Source: DATJOJ01 sp035507035
Lineage (GTDB): Bacteria; Acidobacteriota; Terriglobia; Terriglobales; Acidobacteriaceae
Reading direction: 5' to 3'
Assembly: GCA_035507035.1 (NCBI GenBank)
Contig: DATJOJ010000032.1
Location: 1-64,000, forward strand
DNA: 64,000 nt
Shown: piece by piece, positions 31,674 through 39,308 of the stretch
Layout: each line of letters begins with the position of its first letter
Position numbering within the stretch: position 1 is the stretch's first letter
Translations under genes and position numbers: made by a program
The notes under the pieces: generated by a model
Seen by the model: the letters and a program-made list of their open reading frames with translations, nothing else
Databases searched by the model: none
What the model was told of the DNA's origin: nothing

Positions 31674-31710
31674 TGTGAGATTTCTCGTCTCGCTGGAGAA
31701 AACGCGGGGA
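31674..31710 (+). repeat. 37-bp repeat, copy 1 (upstream of rpmH)
   Basis: TGTGAGATTTCTCG ... TGGAGAAAACGCGGGGA matches 32455-32491 at 34 of 37 positions. The copies bracket rpmH and rnpA. Copy 2 can fold as CCCCGC/GCGGGG; in copy 1 that pairing is partly lost. Confidence 0.65.
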
Positions 31711-31753
31711 CCTCGGAATGAGGCCGGTTAAGGAGCCCTGGGTGCCAGCGCGT

Positions 31754-31782
31754 TTGCCCCCTTTCCCACACTCATTTATACT
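31754..31782 (+). promoter_or_regulatory. rpmH promoter
   Basis: A -35 box TTGCCC (31754-31759), a 17-bp spacer and a -10 box TATACT (31777-31782). Transcription would start near 31789, leaving a 57-nt leader for rpmH and the genes behind it. Confidence 0.55.
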
Positions 31783-31845
31783 TTTTCTTCAGCCCGCATC
31801 GCGGTTAGCGAAGCAATTCACGAAAATGAGGAGCAGCTTAGTTTC

Positions 31846-32001
31846 ATGCCCAAGCGCACGTTCCAACCTAATCGCCGTCACCGCTCGAAGACGCACGGAT
31901 TTCGCACACGAATGAAGACCAAGGGCGGCCAGGCGGTACTCTCGCGACGGCGCGCCAAAGGGCGCAAGCGTGTGTCAGTGAAGGCCGGATTCCGCGAGTA
32001 G
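31846..32001 (+). CDS. rpmH: Large ribosomal subunit protein bL34
   Basis: A 51-residue, very basic protein. It reads MPKRTFQPNRRHRSKTHGF followed by RTRMKTKGGQAVLSRRRAKGRKR, the almost universal bL34 pattern. The usual gene neighbour rnpA follows after 54 bp. A GAGGAG ribosome site lies about 12 bp from the ATG, slightly far. The C-terminal extension (VSVKAGFRE) is a little longer than in Escherichia coli bL34. Confidence 0.95.
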   Translation: MPKRTFQPNRRHRSKTHGFRTRMKTKGGQAVLSRRRAKGRKRVSVKAGFRE

Positions 32002-32055
32002 AGAGTTTCCTTCTTGGATTTGGTGAAAAGTTCCGCAGCCCAGGTGGGTGGAACT

Positions 32056-32445
32056 GTGAGCAAGAGCCCCGACGAACCTGCTCAGCGCCAGAAATTTCTG
32101 CGGCGGTTCCGGCTGCTGCGACACAGCGACTTCGAGCGCGTGTACAAGCAGGGGAAGCGGCACTTTGCGTCGCACATGACGGTGTTTTATTTGCTCCGAG
32201 CCGAGGGCGTCGGCCCACGAGTAGGATTCACGGTCGGGAAAGTTTTGGGTGGCGCCGTAGAACGCAACCGCTTGAAGCGAAGGTTGCGGGAGGCGGTTCG
32301 GCTGCATTGGCCGGAGGGTTTGCCGCCATGCGACGTTGTGGTGAATCCGAAAAAGTCGGCGCGGCAAGCGGAATTTTCGGAGTTGTGCAACGAGATTCGC
32401 CGGGCGTTCACTGCGATCGGTAACACCGGGCGGATAAAATCTTAA
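32056..32445 (+). CDS. rnpA: Ribonuclease P protein component
   Basis: A 129-residue basic protein with the RNase P protein signature (VGKVLGGAVERNRLKRRLREA, containing the RNR box) and the opening RFRLLRHSDFERVYKQGKR. It binds the RNase P RNA and helps process tRNA 5' ends. The start is uncertain: GTG 32056 is preceded by AGGTGGGTGG, while an in-frame TTG at 32014 would add 14 residues. Located in the standard rpmH-rnpA-yidD-yidC order. Confidence 0.92.
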   Translation: MSKSPDEPAQRQKFLRRFRLLRHSDFERVYKQGKRHFASHMTVFYLLRAEGVGPRVGFTVGKVLGGAVERNRLKRRLREAVRLHWPEGLPPCDVVVNPKKSARQAEFSELCNEIRRAFTAIGNTGRIKS

Positions 32446-32454
32446 GCGAGCTGA

Positions 32455-32491
32455 TGTGAGATTCCTCGCCCCGCTGGAGAAAACGCGGGGA
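32455..32491 (+). repeat. 37-bp repeat, copy 2 (between rnpA and yidD)
   Basis: Second copy of the 31674-31710 repeat. Here CCCCGC (32468-32473) pairs with GCGGGG (32485-32490) around a loop TGGAGAAAA..., flanked by CCTCG and GATGAGG. May modulate transcription from rnpA into yidD. Confidence 0.6.
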
Positions 32492-32512
32492 TGAGGCTCT
32501 AGATCAGGATAG

Positions 32513-32788
32513 ATGAGCGATATCGGAAAAAATTTCGGGTTGCTTTTTCTGCGAGCTTACAAACAGCTCATCTCGCCGATGATGGGTCCGGCTTGCCGCT
32601 ACGTGCCGACTTGTTCGGAATATGCGATGGAGGCGGTAGAGCGCTATGGCTTGATGGTCGGCGGGGTGAAGGCAGTATGGCGTCTGCTGCGTTGCCATCC
32701 CTTCGCCAAAGGCGGATATGATCCGGTCGCGAAGAGCGCGGATGTGCGCGCGACGGTATCCGCTTCCGGCGAGTTTTGTAGTCACTGA
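32513..32788 (+). CDS. yidD: Membrane insertion efficiency factor YidD
   Basis: A 91-residue protein with the YidD signature: LRAYKQLISPMMGPACRYVPTCSEYAMEAVERYG ... RLLRCHPFAKGGYDPV. The three conserved Cys (ACRY, TCSEY, RCHP) are present. It is thought to help YidC insert membrane proteins. Located between rnpA and yidC, its usual place, 8 bp before yidC. Confidence 0.93.
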   Translation: MSDIGKNFGLLFLRAYKQLISPMMGPACRYVPTCSEYAMEAVERYGLMVGGVKAVWRLLRCHPFAKGGYDPVAKSADVRATVSASGEFCSH

Positions 32789-32796
32789 GAAGACCT

Positions 32797-34560
32797 TTGC
32801 CAGACTTTCAAAATCCTCAGCAAGATCCCGGCATGGAGCGCAGGCTGCTCCTGACCTTTGCGTTGACGTTTCTGGTGATTTTGCTGTTCCAGCCGATCCT
32901 GAAAAAATATCTTCCGCAGGCGGCGACGCCCCCTGCGCCAACTCAGACACAAACTCCGCCTGCCGCTCAGCCCGAGATAAATCAACCGTCAGAGGTGACT
33001 CGATCCAGGCCCAAACCGCAGTCGACTGCCACGAAACAGGCGAGCTCGGAATCCACCATTGTCATTGAAAGTGACCTGTACCAAATCACGTTCACCAATC
33101 GCGGCGCGCAGGTCAAATCGTGGATCCTAAAAAAGTTTAACGATGAAAAGGGGCAGCCGCTGGAACTGGTGAATCAGGCTGCATCCGAAAAATATGGCTA
33201 CCCCCTTTCGTTGTGGATGTATGACGAGACACAGCGAAATCAGTTGAATTCGGCGCTCTTCGTAACTTCGGCGACAGGTACGCTTCATACTCCCGTTGAA
33301 CTCAGCTTTGAATACGCTAATCAGGGCACCACCGCTCGCAAGAGCTTTCGTTTCGACGACACGTATGCGGTGCAGGTAGAAACCTCGGTCACATCCGGTG
33401 GAAACAATGTGACGGCGTATCCGATGTGGCCGGCAGGCTTGGGCGACGAAACCAATTTGCCCTCGTACGCTTCCGGGCGAATCGAATACCAGTTCAATAA
33501 CAACGTCGAGCGGCTCGCGATCAAGAAAATCAGCAGCGGAAATACGCTGCAAGGACCATTTAACTGGGCGGGAACGACCGACCAATATTTTGCGGTGATT
33601 TTCCTTCCCGACTCCAGCCAGAACGCCGCCATGGTCACCTTGCGGAACGCCATCGACATTCCAAAGGACCCGCAAAAGCCCAACCCGCAGGAAACCACGA
33701 AAGCTGAAGTGCTTGGAGTTGCCGTGGGCAACCCGCACGGGCCGACAGTGCAAAGAATGTTTGTTGGTCCGAAGAGTCTCAACGTTCTTGAATCGGTGCC
33801 AGTCCATGGAATCACCGGCGCGGAGCCGGATTTGCGAGCCCTCATCGACTTCGGCTGGTGGGGGGTATTTGCACGCCCACTGTTTATTTGGCTGAAATGG
33901 ACTTACGCAAATCCGTACATTGGCGTGCACAACTGGGGATGGGCGATCGTGGTACAGACGCTCATCATCAACTTGGCTTTGATGCCGTTGCGCATCTCGC
34001 AGACCAAGTATGCGTTGAAGATGCAGAAGATTCAGCCGCAGATCAAGGCGATTCAAGAGCGCTACAAAAAGTACAGCATGCGAGATCCGCGCAAGCAGGA
34101 CATGCAAAAAGAGATTTTCGCCCTGCAGCAAAAGGAAGGCGTCAGCATGTGGGGTGGTTGTCTGCCGATGCTGGTGCAATTTCCTTTCCTGATCGCCTAC
34201 TATCGCATGCTGGGAATAGCCATCGATTTGCGACAGGCGCACTGGTTGTGGATTCACGACCTGTCATCGGCGGATCCGTATCTGATTCTGCCGATTTTAA
34301 TCATCATCACCGGGCTGCTGATGCAGCGCATGACGCCGCAAGCGGGTATCGATCCTTCGCAACAGAAAATGATGAATGTGATGATGCCGATGATGTTCGG
34401 CATCATCAGTTTCCGGCTTGCAGCTGGTTTGTGCTTGTATTGGTGCGAGAGCAGCCTGATAGGAATCGCACAGCAGATGGTGTTGAACCGAACCAGCATG
34501 GGGATCGAAATGCGGGAGATCGCGCTGAAGAGGGCAAGGAAAAAAGAAAAGAAACAGTAG
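32797..34560 (+). CDS. yidC: Membrane protein insertase YidC
   Basis: A 587-residue inner-membrane insertase. The N-terminal helix (LLLTFALTFLVILLFQPIL) is followed by a Pro/Gln/Thr-rich linker, a periplasmic beta domain (about residues 85-330), and the conserved five-helix insertase core (GWAIVVQTLIINLALMPLRISQTKYALKMQKIQPQIKAIQERY). The linker and periplasmic domain are of gram-negative type. It starts with TTG at 32797, preceded by GAGAAG; an ATG at 32833 is a possible later start. The C-terminus ends in a basic tail. Confidence 0.93.
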   Translation: MPDFQNPQQDPGMERRLLLTFALTFLVILLFQPILKKYLPQAATPPAPTQTQTPPAAQPEINQPSEVTRSRPKPQSTATKQASSESTIVIESDLYQITFTNRGAQVKSWILKKFNDEKGQPLELVNQAASEKYGYPLSLWMYDETQRNQLNSALFVTSATGTLHTPVELSFEYANQGTTARKSFRFDDTYAVQVETSVTSGGNNVTAYPMWPAGLGDETNLPSYASGRIEYQFNNNVERLAIKKISSGNTLQGPFNWAGTTDQYFAVIFLPDSSQNAAMVTLRNAIDIPKDPQKPNPQETTKAEVLGVAVGNPHGPTVQRMFVGPKSLNVLESVPVHGITGAEPDLRALIDFGWWGVFARPLFIWLKWTYANPYIGVHNWGWAIVVQTLIINLALMPLRISQTKYALKMQKIQPQIKAIQERYKKYSMRDPRKQDMQKEIFALQQKEGVSMWGGCLPMLVQFPFLIAYYRMLGIAIDLRQAHWLWIHDLSSADPYLILPILIIITGLLMQRMTPQAGIDPSQQKMMNVMMPMMFGIISFRLAAGLCLYWCESSLIGIAQQMVLNRTSMGIEMREIALKRARKKEKKQ

Positions 34561-34581
34561 TCAGCAATTGGCATTTAGCAC

Positions 34582-34633
34582 TTAGCATTTGGCCCCTTTT
34601 CGGATCAGCAGCTTCGTTGGGGCTAAATGCTAA
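34582..34633. repeat. Imperfect hairpin between yidC and jag
   Basis: TTAGCATTTGGCCCC (34582-34596) pairs with GGGGCTAAATGCTAA (34619-34633), 14 of 15 bp. Surrounding words (TTAGCACTTAGCATT, TGCTAATAGCTAAG) look like degenerate short repeats. No U-run, so not called a terminator. Confidence 0.5.
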
Positions 34634-34658
34634 TAGCTAAGCAAAGCTCGGACTTGCC

Positions 34659-35180
34659 ATGCCGATACCAGACAAAATCGCTGCTGCAAAGAAGATAAAC
34701 GAAATGTTGAGCGGGGTTGTGACCCATGGAGGGTTGCGCCTGAAGTATCGGATCACCGTCGATCCACCGCTGACGGAAGAGCGGGATTGGGAGCGGCCGG
34801 AAATCTTAGTAGAGTTGTCTGGGCCAGACTCGCCGCTATTGTTAGAACGCGGCGGCGAGTTGTTGCGAGCGATCGAACTGCTTGCGATCGAGATGCTGCG
34901 CCTGCCGGGAAATGAGCACGAGAAAATTTGCTTCGATTGCATGAATCATCGCGCGATGCGGTTGCAGGAGTTGCGGGCGGCGGCAGAGGTGGCAGCGGAC
35001 AAAGTTCGGCAGACGGGGGTTCCCTATCATTTTGCGCCCATGTCGTCGCGCGAGCGGCGGATCGTACATCTGGCGTTTCGCGATTATTCCGATCTGCGGA
35101 CGGAAAGCGAAGGGGAAGGTCCGAGGAGATGTTTGGTGGTGTATCCGCAGAACTACAAGGCTCCGGCGAAAGCAAGGTAG
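34659..35180 (+). CDS. jag: Jag/KhpB-type RNA-binding protein (KH and R3H)
   Basis: A 173-residue protein. A KH-like segment covers about residues 45-110 (LVELSGPDSPLLLERGGELLRAIELLAIEML). The C-terminal R3H domain is visible in PMSSRERRIVHLAFRDYSDLRTESEGEGPRRCLVVYP. The Jag-N domain of firmicute homologues is absent, so this is a short version. It sits between yidC and mnmE, its normal place. Relatives bind RNA and influence envelope and cell-division functions. Confidence 0.82.
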   Translation: MPIPDKIAAAKKINEMLSGVVTHGGLRLKYRITVDPPLTEERDWERPEILVELSGPDSPLLLERGGELLRAIELLAIEMLRLPGNEHEKICFDCMNHRAMRLQELRAAAEVAADKVRQTGVPYHFAPMSSRERRIVHLAFRDYSDLRTESEGEGPRRCLVVYPQNYKAPAKAR

Positions 35181-35309
35181 ACAACTTCCATAGTTTCTTA
35201 AGCATTGAGTATTCAGCGCCCCTACGTTTAGTCCTTGAGTGTTCCTTCGATTTCCCCGCGGTCCAAGCGGTCTCTTGAAACTTCCAACTGGAAACCTGAA
35301 ACTGAACGG

Positions 35310-36701
35310 GTGAATCTGGACGATACGATCGTGGCTATCGCGACTCCGCCAGGACGCGGAGGGATTGGCGTGGTGCGTCTGGCGGGGGCTGAGGCAAAGA
35401 AGATTGCGCTTCCGATGCTGCGGCTGAAGCGCGAGTTGGAGCCGGGACGGGCTGTGTTTGGAGAATTGATTGAACCTGGCGCAGACCATGCGGAGACAAT
35501 TGGCTGTCAGGCAGAGCGGAGCCGCATCGATGAAGTGGTTGTCACTTTCTTTACCAAGCCTCATTCGTATACCACCGATGACATCGTAGAGATTTCTGCG
35601 CATGGCTCCCCGGTTGTGTTGCGGCACGTGGTTGAGCTTGCACTTGCCGCTGGCGCGCGGCTGGCGGAGCCCGGAGAGTTCACGATGCGCGCCTTTCTCA
35701 ACGGCCGCATCGATCTTGCGCAGGCGGAGGCGGTGCGTGATCTGATCGATGCGCAGACGCTTTACCAAGCGAAGGTTGCCGCACAGCAACTGGAAGGAGC
35801 GCTGTCGCGGCGGTTACAACCGATCAAACAAAAATTGGTGGAACTGATCGCGCTACTGGAGGCTGGAATCGATTTTGCGGAGGACGACGTGTCCGTTCTG
35901 CCGAGTGCGACGATTTTGCAGTGTATCTCCGAGGTGGAGGGACCGCTGGAAGAGCTGGCGGCTTCGTTCAGCTACGGCAAGATCGTGCATGAAGGCTTGA
36001 CCCTGGCGATCGTCGGACGACCGAATGTCGGGAAATCGAGTTTATTCAATCGCCTGGTGGAGCGCGAGCGCGCGATCGTGACCGCAACTCCGGGAACAAC
36101 GCGCGATCTGGTGAGCGAGACGGTTGCGATTGGGGGGATTCCCGTCAAGCTTATTGACACAGCCGGCATCCGGAAAGCGCTGGACGAAGCGGAAAGCATT
36201 GGCATTCGCAAATCGATGGAGGCCCTGGCCGACGCAGACTTGGTGTTGATCGTGCTGGATTCCTCGAAGCCACTGACGAGCGAAGATGATGAACTCTTAG
36301 GGCATGTGGATGGACGGCCTGCGATTGCGGTTGAGAATAAATGTGATTTACCCAGTTCTCAGTTGCCGGTCCTCAATTCCCAGTTAGCTCGGGTGCGGAC
36401 CTCGGCGACGAATGGGGAAGGCATTCCCGAATTGCGAGGCGAGATTTTGCGGCACGTGGGCGGAGAGGCAGGCGGACAAACTGAGGCTGGATTTCTCACC
36501 AATTTGCGGCATCAGAATCTGGTGCGAGCGGCGATGGCGGAGTTGAATGCGGCCAAGAACGCGGTGGGCGATCGGGTTCCTCATGAAATGCTGTTACTGG
36601 ATCTCTACAGTGCTCTGCGGCCGCTGGATGAAATCACCGGTGTAACCACGAATGACGATATTCTTAATTTGATCTTCAGCACCTTTTGTATCGGGAAATA
36701 G
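35310..36701 (+). CDS. mnmE: tRNA modification GTPase MnmE
   Basis: A 463-residue GTPase that, with MnmG, modifies the wobble uridine of certain tRNAs. It contains the N-terminal domain (DTIVAIATPPGRGGIGVVRLAG), G1 GRPNVGKSS, G3 DTAGI and the C-terminal CIGK, whose Cys is functionally important in relatives. GTG 35310 (VNLDDTIV) is chosen because earlier codons are non-conserved and low-complexity. A run coding PSSQLPVLNSQLARV (36352-36396) looks like an inserted microsatellite-like piece. MnmG is not in the window. Confidence 0.93.
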   Translation: MNLDDTIVAIATPPGRGGIGVVRLAGAEAKKIALPMLRLKRELEPGRAVFGELIEPGADHAETIGCQAERSRIDEVVVTFFTKPHSYTTDDIVEISAHGSPVVLRHVVELALAAGARLAEPGEFTMRAFLNGRIDLAQAEAVRDLIDAQTLYQAKVAAQQLEGALSRRLQPIKQKLVELIALLEAGIDFAEDDVSVLPSATILQCISEVEGPLEELAASFSYGKIVHEGLTLAIVGRPNVGKSSLFNRLVERERAIVTATPGTTRDLVSETVAIGGIPVKLIDTAGIRKALDEAESIGIRKSMEALADADLVLIVLDSSKPLTSEDDELLGHVDGRPAIAVENKCDLPSSQLPVLNSQLARVRTSATNGEGIPELRGEILRHVGGEAGGQTEAGFLTNLRHQNLVRAAMAELNAAKNAVGDRVPHEMLLLDLYSALRPLDEITGVTTNDDILNLIFSTFCIGK

Positions 36702-36706
36702 GTTCG

Positions 36707-37297
36707 TCACTTGGACAGGCTTGCCAGTGTTTCGCGAAACATCGCTTCGAAAGAATCTTTCTTGCCATTCTTCGCCACGACGCTGACCGCTTTTTCCGCG
36801 ATCGGCCGCTGATAGCCAAGGTTAGTCAACGCCGACAATACGTCTTCTTCGATGGCGGTAAGCTTCGGGATTTCGTTCACGATCTCCGCTCCCAGTGGTG
36901 GCAGTTTGTCGCGCAGCTCAAGCACCATGCGCTCGGCAGTTTTCTTGCCAATGCCTGGAATTTTGGTGAGCCTGACAATATCGTTGCACCGAATGGAGGC
37001 CACCATGTCGTCGGCCGGCATGCCGCTAAGAATGGTGACGGCGAGTTTGGGGCCGATGCCACTGACACTGATGAGTTTTTCGAAAAGGTGTTTTTCCTCG
37101 GGGCGAAGAAAACCATAGAGGGCGAGCACGTCTTCGCGCACGTAGGTGTGGATGTGGAGGGCGATCTCAGTGCCCACTTGCGGCAATTCAGCAAACGTTG
37201 GCACAGTAATCGTAACGTCGTAACCGATGCCTGCAGTCTCGACGATGACCTGATTGGGCTGCTTAGCCAGCAGCTTTCCGCGAAGGTGAGCAATCAT
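36707..37297 (-). CDS. ruvA: Holliday junction branch migration protein RuvA
   Basis: A 196-residue protein: MIAHLRGKLL opening, OB-fold domain 1, two helix-hairpin-helix motifs (FEKLISVSGIGPKLAVTIL and VRLTKIPGIGKKTAERMVLEL) and a C-terminal domain III (EEDVLSALTNLGYQRPIAEKAV) that contacts RuvB. It binds four-way junctions. It lies downstream of ruvB by 48 bp on the same strand, the reverse of the usual ruvA-ruvB order. Convergent with mnmE, five bases apart. Confidence 0.95.
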   Translation of the reverse strand: MIAHLRGKLLAKQPNQVIVETAGIGYDVTITVPTFAELPQVGTEIALHIHTYVREDVLALYGFLRPEEKHLFEKLISVSGIGPKLAVTILSGMPADDMVASIRCNDIVRLTKIPGIGKKTAERMVLELRDKLPPLGAEIVNEIPKLTAIEEDVLSALTNLGYQRPIAEKAVSVVAKNGKKDSFEAMFRETLASLSK

Positions 37298-37345
37298 GCT
37301 TAAGGTATTGTAGCCGGGCGGGAGGGGCGTCGAACGGCGGGCCTG

Positions 37346-38398
37346 CTAGAACAGGGAACTTTGCCTGCGATTGGGCGCGATCCCAAAATGCTCGTAGGCA
37401 AGCTGAGTGGCCACGCGGCCACGCGGCGTGCGATTGAGAAAGCCGATCTGCATGAGAAATGGCTCGTAGATTTCTTCGATGGCGTCGGGTTCTTCCGCAA
37501 GCGCAGCTGCCAGGGTGTTTACACCGACCGGACCGCCCTGATATTTCTCGATGATGGTCAGCAAAAGTTTGCGATCGACTTCGTCGAATCCGTAGCGGTC
37601 GACTTCGAGCATCTGCAAGGCAGCTTGGGCGGTCGGCAGATCAATTTTTCCGGCACCGCGGACCTGGGCGTAATCGCGCACGCGGCGCAGCAGCCGATTG
37701 GCGATTCGCGGCGTGCCGCGAGAACGGCTGGCGATTTCCATGGCACCAGCTTCATCAACTTCGACGGCTAGAATCTCGGCGGAGCGTTTCACGATGATGC
37801 GAAGGTCGTCGTGGTTGTAAAACTCCAGGCGCAGCACGATTCCAAAGCGCGAACGCAGGGGAGAAGAGATGAGTCCGGCACGAGTGGTGGCGCCAATGAA
37901 AGTGAAGGGCTTGATGTCGAGCGTGTGAGTCCGCGCCGCCGGGCCTTGGCCGATGATGATATCAAGCCGGTAATCTTCGAGCGCGGGATAAAGGATTTCT
38001 TCGAGCGCCGGCTGCAGGCGATGAACTTCGTCGACGAAGAGGACTTGCTTGTCGCGAATGTTGGTAAGGATTGCGGTCAAATCCCCTTTGATTTGCAGCA
38101 AGGGCGCAGCGGTAGGCTGAAAATAAACTCCCAATTCGTTGGCGATGATGTTGGCGAGCGTGGTCTTGCCGAGTCCGGGCGGACCATAGAGGAGAACGTG
38201 GTCGAGCGCTTCGCCACGCGACTTGGTTGCTTCAATTGCGACCGCCAGATTCTCCTTGACCTTGGCTTGGCCGATGAACTCGGCGAGCTTTTGCGGGCGA
38301 AGCTTTAGTTCAAAGGACGAATCGTCTTCGACCGGAGCGGCCGAGACCAGGCGCTCGCGCTCTTGGGGAAGCTTGGGAATGTTTCTGACTGTGGCCAC
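37346..38398 (-). CDS. ruvB: Holliday junction branch migration helicase RuvB
   Basis: A 350-residue AAA+ motor. Walker A GPPGLGKT is at 72-79, Walker B is FVDEVHRL, and the RuvB family signature FIGATTRAGLISSPLRSRFG is present, with a C-terminal winged helix (PFLMQIGFLNRTPRGRVATQLAYEHFG). It drives branch migration with RuvA during recombination and repair. It precedes ruvA here. No ruvC is next to it. Confidence 0.96.
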   Translation of the reverse strand: MATVRNIPKLPQERERLVSAAPVEDDSSFELKLRPQKLAEFIGQAKVKENLAVAIEATKSRGEALDHVLLYGPPGLGKTTLANIIANELGVYFQPTAAPLLQIKGDLTAILTNIRDKQVLFVDEVHRLQPALEEILYPALEDYRLDIIIGQGPAARTHTLDIKPFTFIGATTRAGLISSPLRSRFGIVLRLEFYNHDDLRIIVKRSAEILAVEVDEAGAMEIASRSRGTPRIANRLLRRVRDYAQVRGAGKIDLPTAQAALQMLEVDRYGFDEVDRKLLLTIIEKYQGGPVGVNTLAAALAEEPDAIEEIYEPFLMQIGFLNRTPRGRVATQLAYEHFGIAPNRRQSSLF

Positions 38399-38465
38399 TG
38401 AGGGGATACTAGCAGGTCAGCGAATGAGCTTCCAGATTCTAGGTGGATTCGACTTTGGGGGATTG

Positions 38466-38494
38466 AGCACAGAGGGCACGGAGGTTCACAGCGA
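38466..38494 (-). repeat. Low-complexity CTCTGTG repeat, reverse copy
   Basis: On the minus strand this reads like CTGTGAACCTCCGTGCCCTCTGTG, matching the repeat at 8085-8110 in word order. No function is evident. Confidence 0.35.
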
Positions 38495-38513
38495 GAGGTG
38501 GTAGAAAGCCATC

Positions 38514-38543
38514 TTGACAATGTGACACATAATGTGTCACATT
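38514..38543 (+). promoter_or_regulatory. TTGACA box and operator palindrome of the second TA locus
   Basis: A perfect -35 box TTGACA (38514-38519) runs into a 25-bp inverted repeat at 38519-38543: AATGTGACACA, spacer TAA, TGTGTCACATT, with all 11 bp of each arm matching. The -10 box cannot be assigned with confidence. The start codon lies 7 bp downstream, so binding of the antitoxin would repress the pair. Confidence 0.6.
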
Positions 38544-38549
38544 ACGATT

Positions 38550-38786
38550 ATGCCTTCGGTGAATATGCGCCAGCTGCGTGATACCCGCCGTCTTAAGGCG
38601 TGGTTGCGTGCGGGCAAGACGGTAGAATTACGCGAGCGAGATAAGCTGATTGCAAGGATTGTGCCGGAGCAACCGACTGAGCGGAAAGTCGAATGGCCAG
38701 ATTTTGAGGCTCGGCGGAAGGCGATCTTTGGCGATCGGATTCTTACTGCCGTCGATGATTTCTTAAGGGACCGGCACCGAGATTGA
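38550..38786 (+). CDS. Phd/YefM- or VapB-type antitoxin
   Basis: A 78-residue antitoxin (MPSVNMRQLRDTRRLKAWL) with a Phd/YefM-like N-terminus (the pattern VNMRQLRDTR...LRAGKTVELRERDKLIARIVP) and a C-terminal toxin-wrapping part (WPDFEARRKAIFGDRIL). ATG 38550 is used; ATG 38532 would lie inside the operator. It overlaps the next gene at 38783-38786. Its closest subgroup is unsure. Confidence 0.8.
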   Translation: MPSVNMRQLRDTRRLKAWLRAGKTVELRERDKLIARIVPEQPTERKVEWPDFEARRKAIFGDRILTAVDDFLRDRHRD

Positions 38787-39208
38787 CGGTTTACGTCGAC
38801 AGCAGCTTTCTGGTTTCGGTCTACATCGAAGACGTTCATTCTCCCGCAGCCGATGAGTTGCTGAGTACCCAGCCGACCATTTTGCTAACCTCACTCCATA
38901 TAGCGGAATGGGCCCATGCGGTTGGTCAGCAAGTCTTTCGCCGGCAGATCTCCGCATCCGACGCGCGCCGAGTCGAACGGGAATTCGAGACGGATCATCA
39001 AGCAGGCCTCTGGCGTCACGTCACCATCCCTGAAAGTTCCTTTGAACTCTGTGCCCAGCTGGCCCGGCGTCACGGTGCCAAGCTCGGCGTACGTATGCTC
39101 GACAGCCTGCACGTAGCGTGCGCGTTGGAACTCAAGGCCGAGCAATTCTGGACGTTTGATGAGCGACAGAAGAAAGTGGCAAAGGCTGAAGGAATGAAGA
39201 CGAATTAG
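38783..39208 (+). CDS. vapC: PIN-domain ribonuclease toxin (VapC-like)
   Basis: A 141-residue PIN domain. The four acidic positions are visible: D6 (VYVDSSFLVS), a Glu in HIAEWAHAVGQ, an Asp in VRMLDSLHVACA, and an Asp in FWTFDERQKKVA. The start is TTG at 38783, overlapping the antitoxin stop (TTGA), so translation is coupled. It is a different subgroup from the vapC at 17874. It probably cleaves RNA when the antitoxin is lost. Confidence 0.85.
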   Translation: MTVYVDSSFLVSVYIEDVHSPAADELLSTQPTILLTSLHIAEWAHAVGQQVFRRQISASDARRVEREFETDHQAGLWRHVTIPESSFELCAQLARRHGAKLGVRMLDSLHVACALELKAEQFWTFDERQKKVAKAEGMKTN

Positions 39209-39308
39209 GAACTGGCGCTAAATTGATCCACGAAAATACCGCTGTTTTTCTAACGCGAGTGTTCCGGAGACTCGATCGTGAAAGACGACTCAGTGAAGGC
39301 CACGGACA

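Larger units (their letters stand above)
31234..31845. other. dnaA/rpmH divergent region, candidate oriC neighbourhood
   Basis: A 612-bp gap with the gene order typical of origins. A plus-strand rpmH promoter is visible. No consensus DnaA box (TTATCCACA or its complement) was found; the nearest is TTTCCCACA at 31763-31771, with two mismatches and inside the rpmH promoter spacer. AT-rich tracts lie at 31390-31420 and 31450-31495. A 37-bp repeat is at 31674-31710. Confidence 0.4.

Noticed and set aside
31763..31771. A DnaA box (TTTCCCACA)
   Set aside because: Two mismatches to the consensus, single, and located inside the rpmH promoter spacer.
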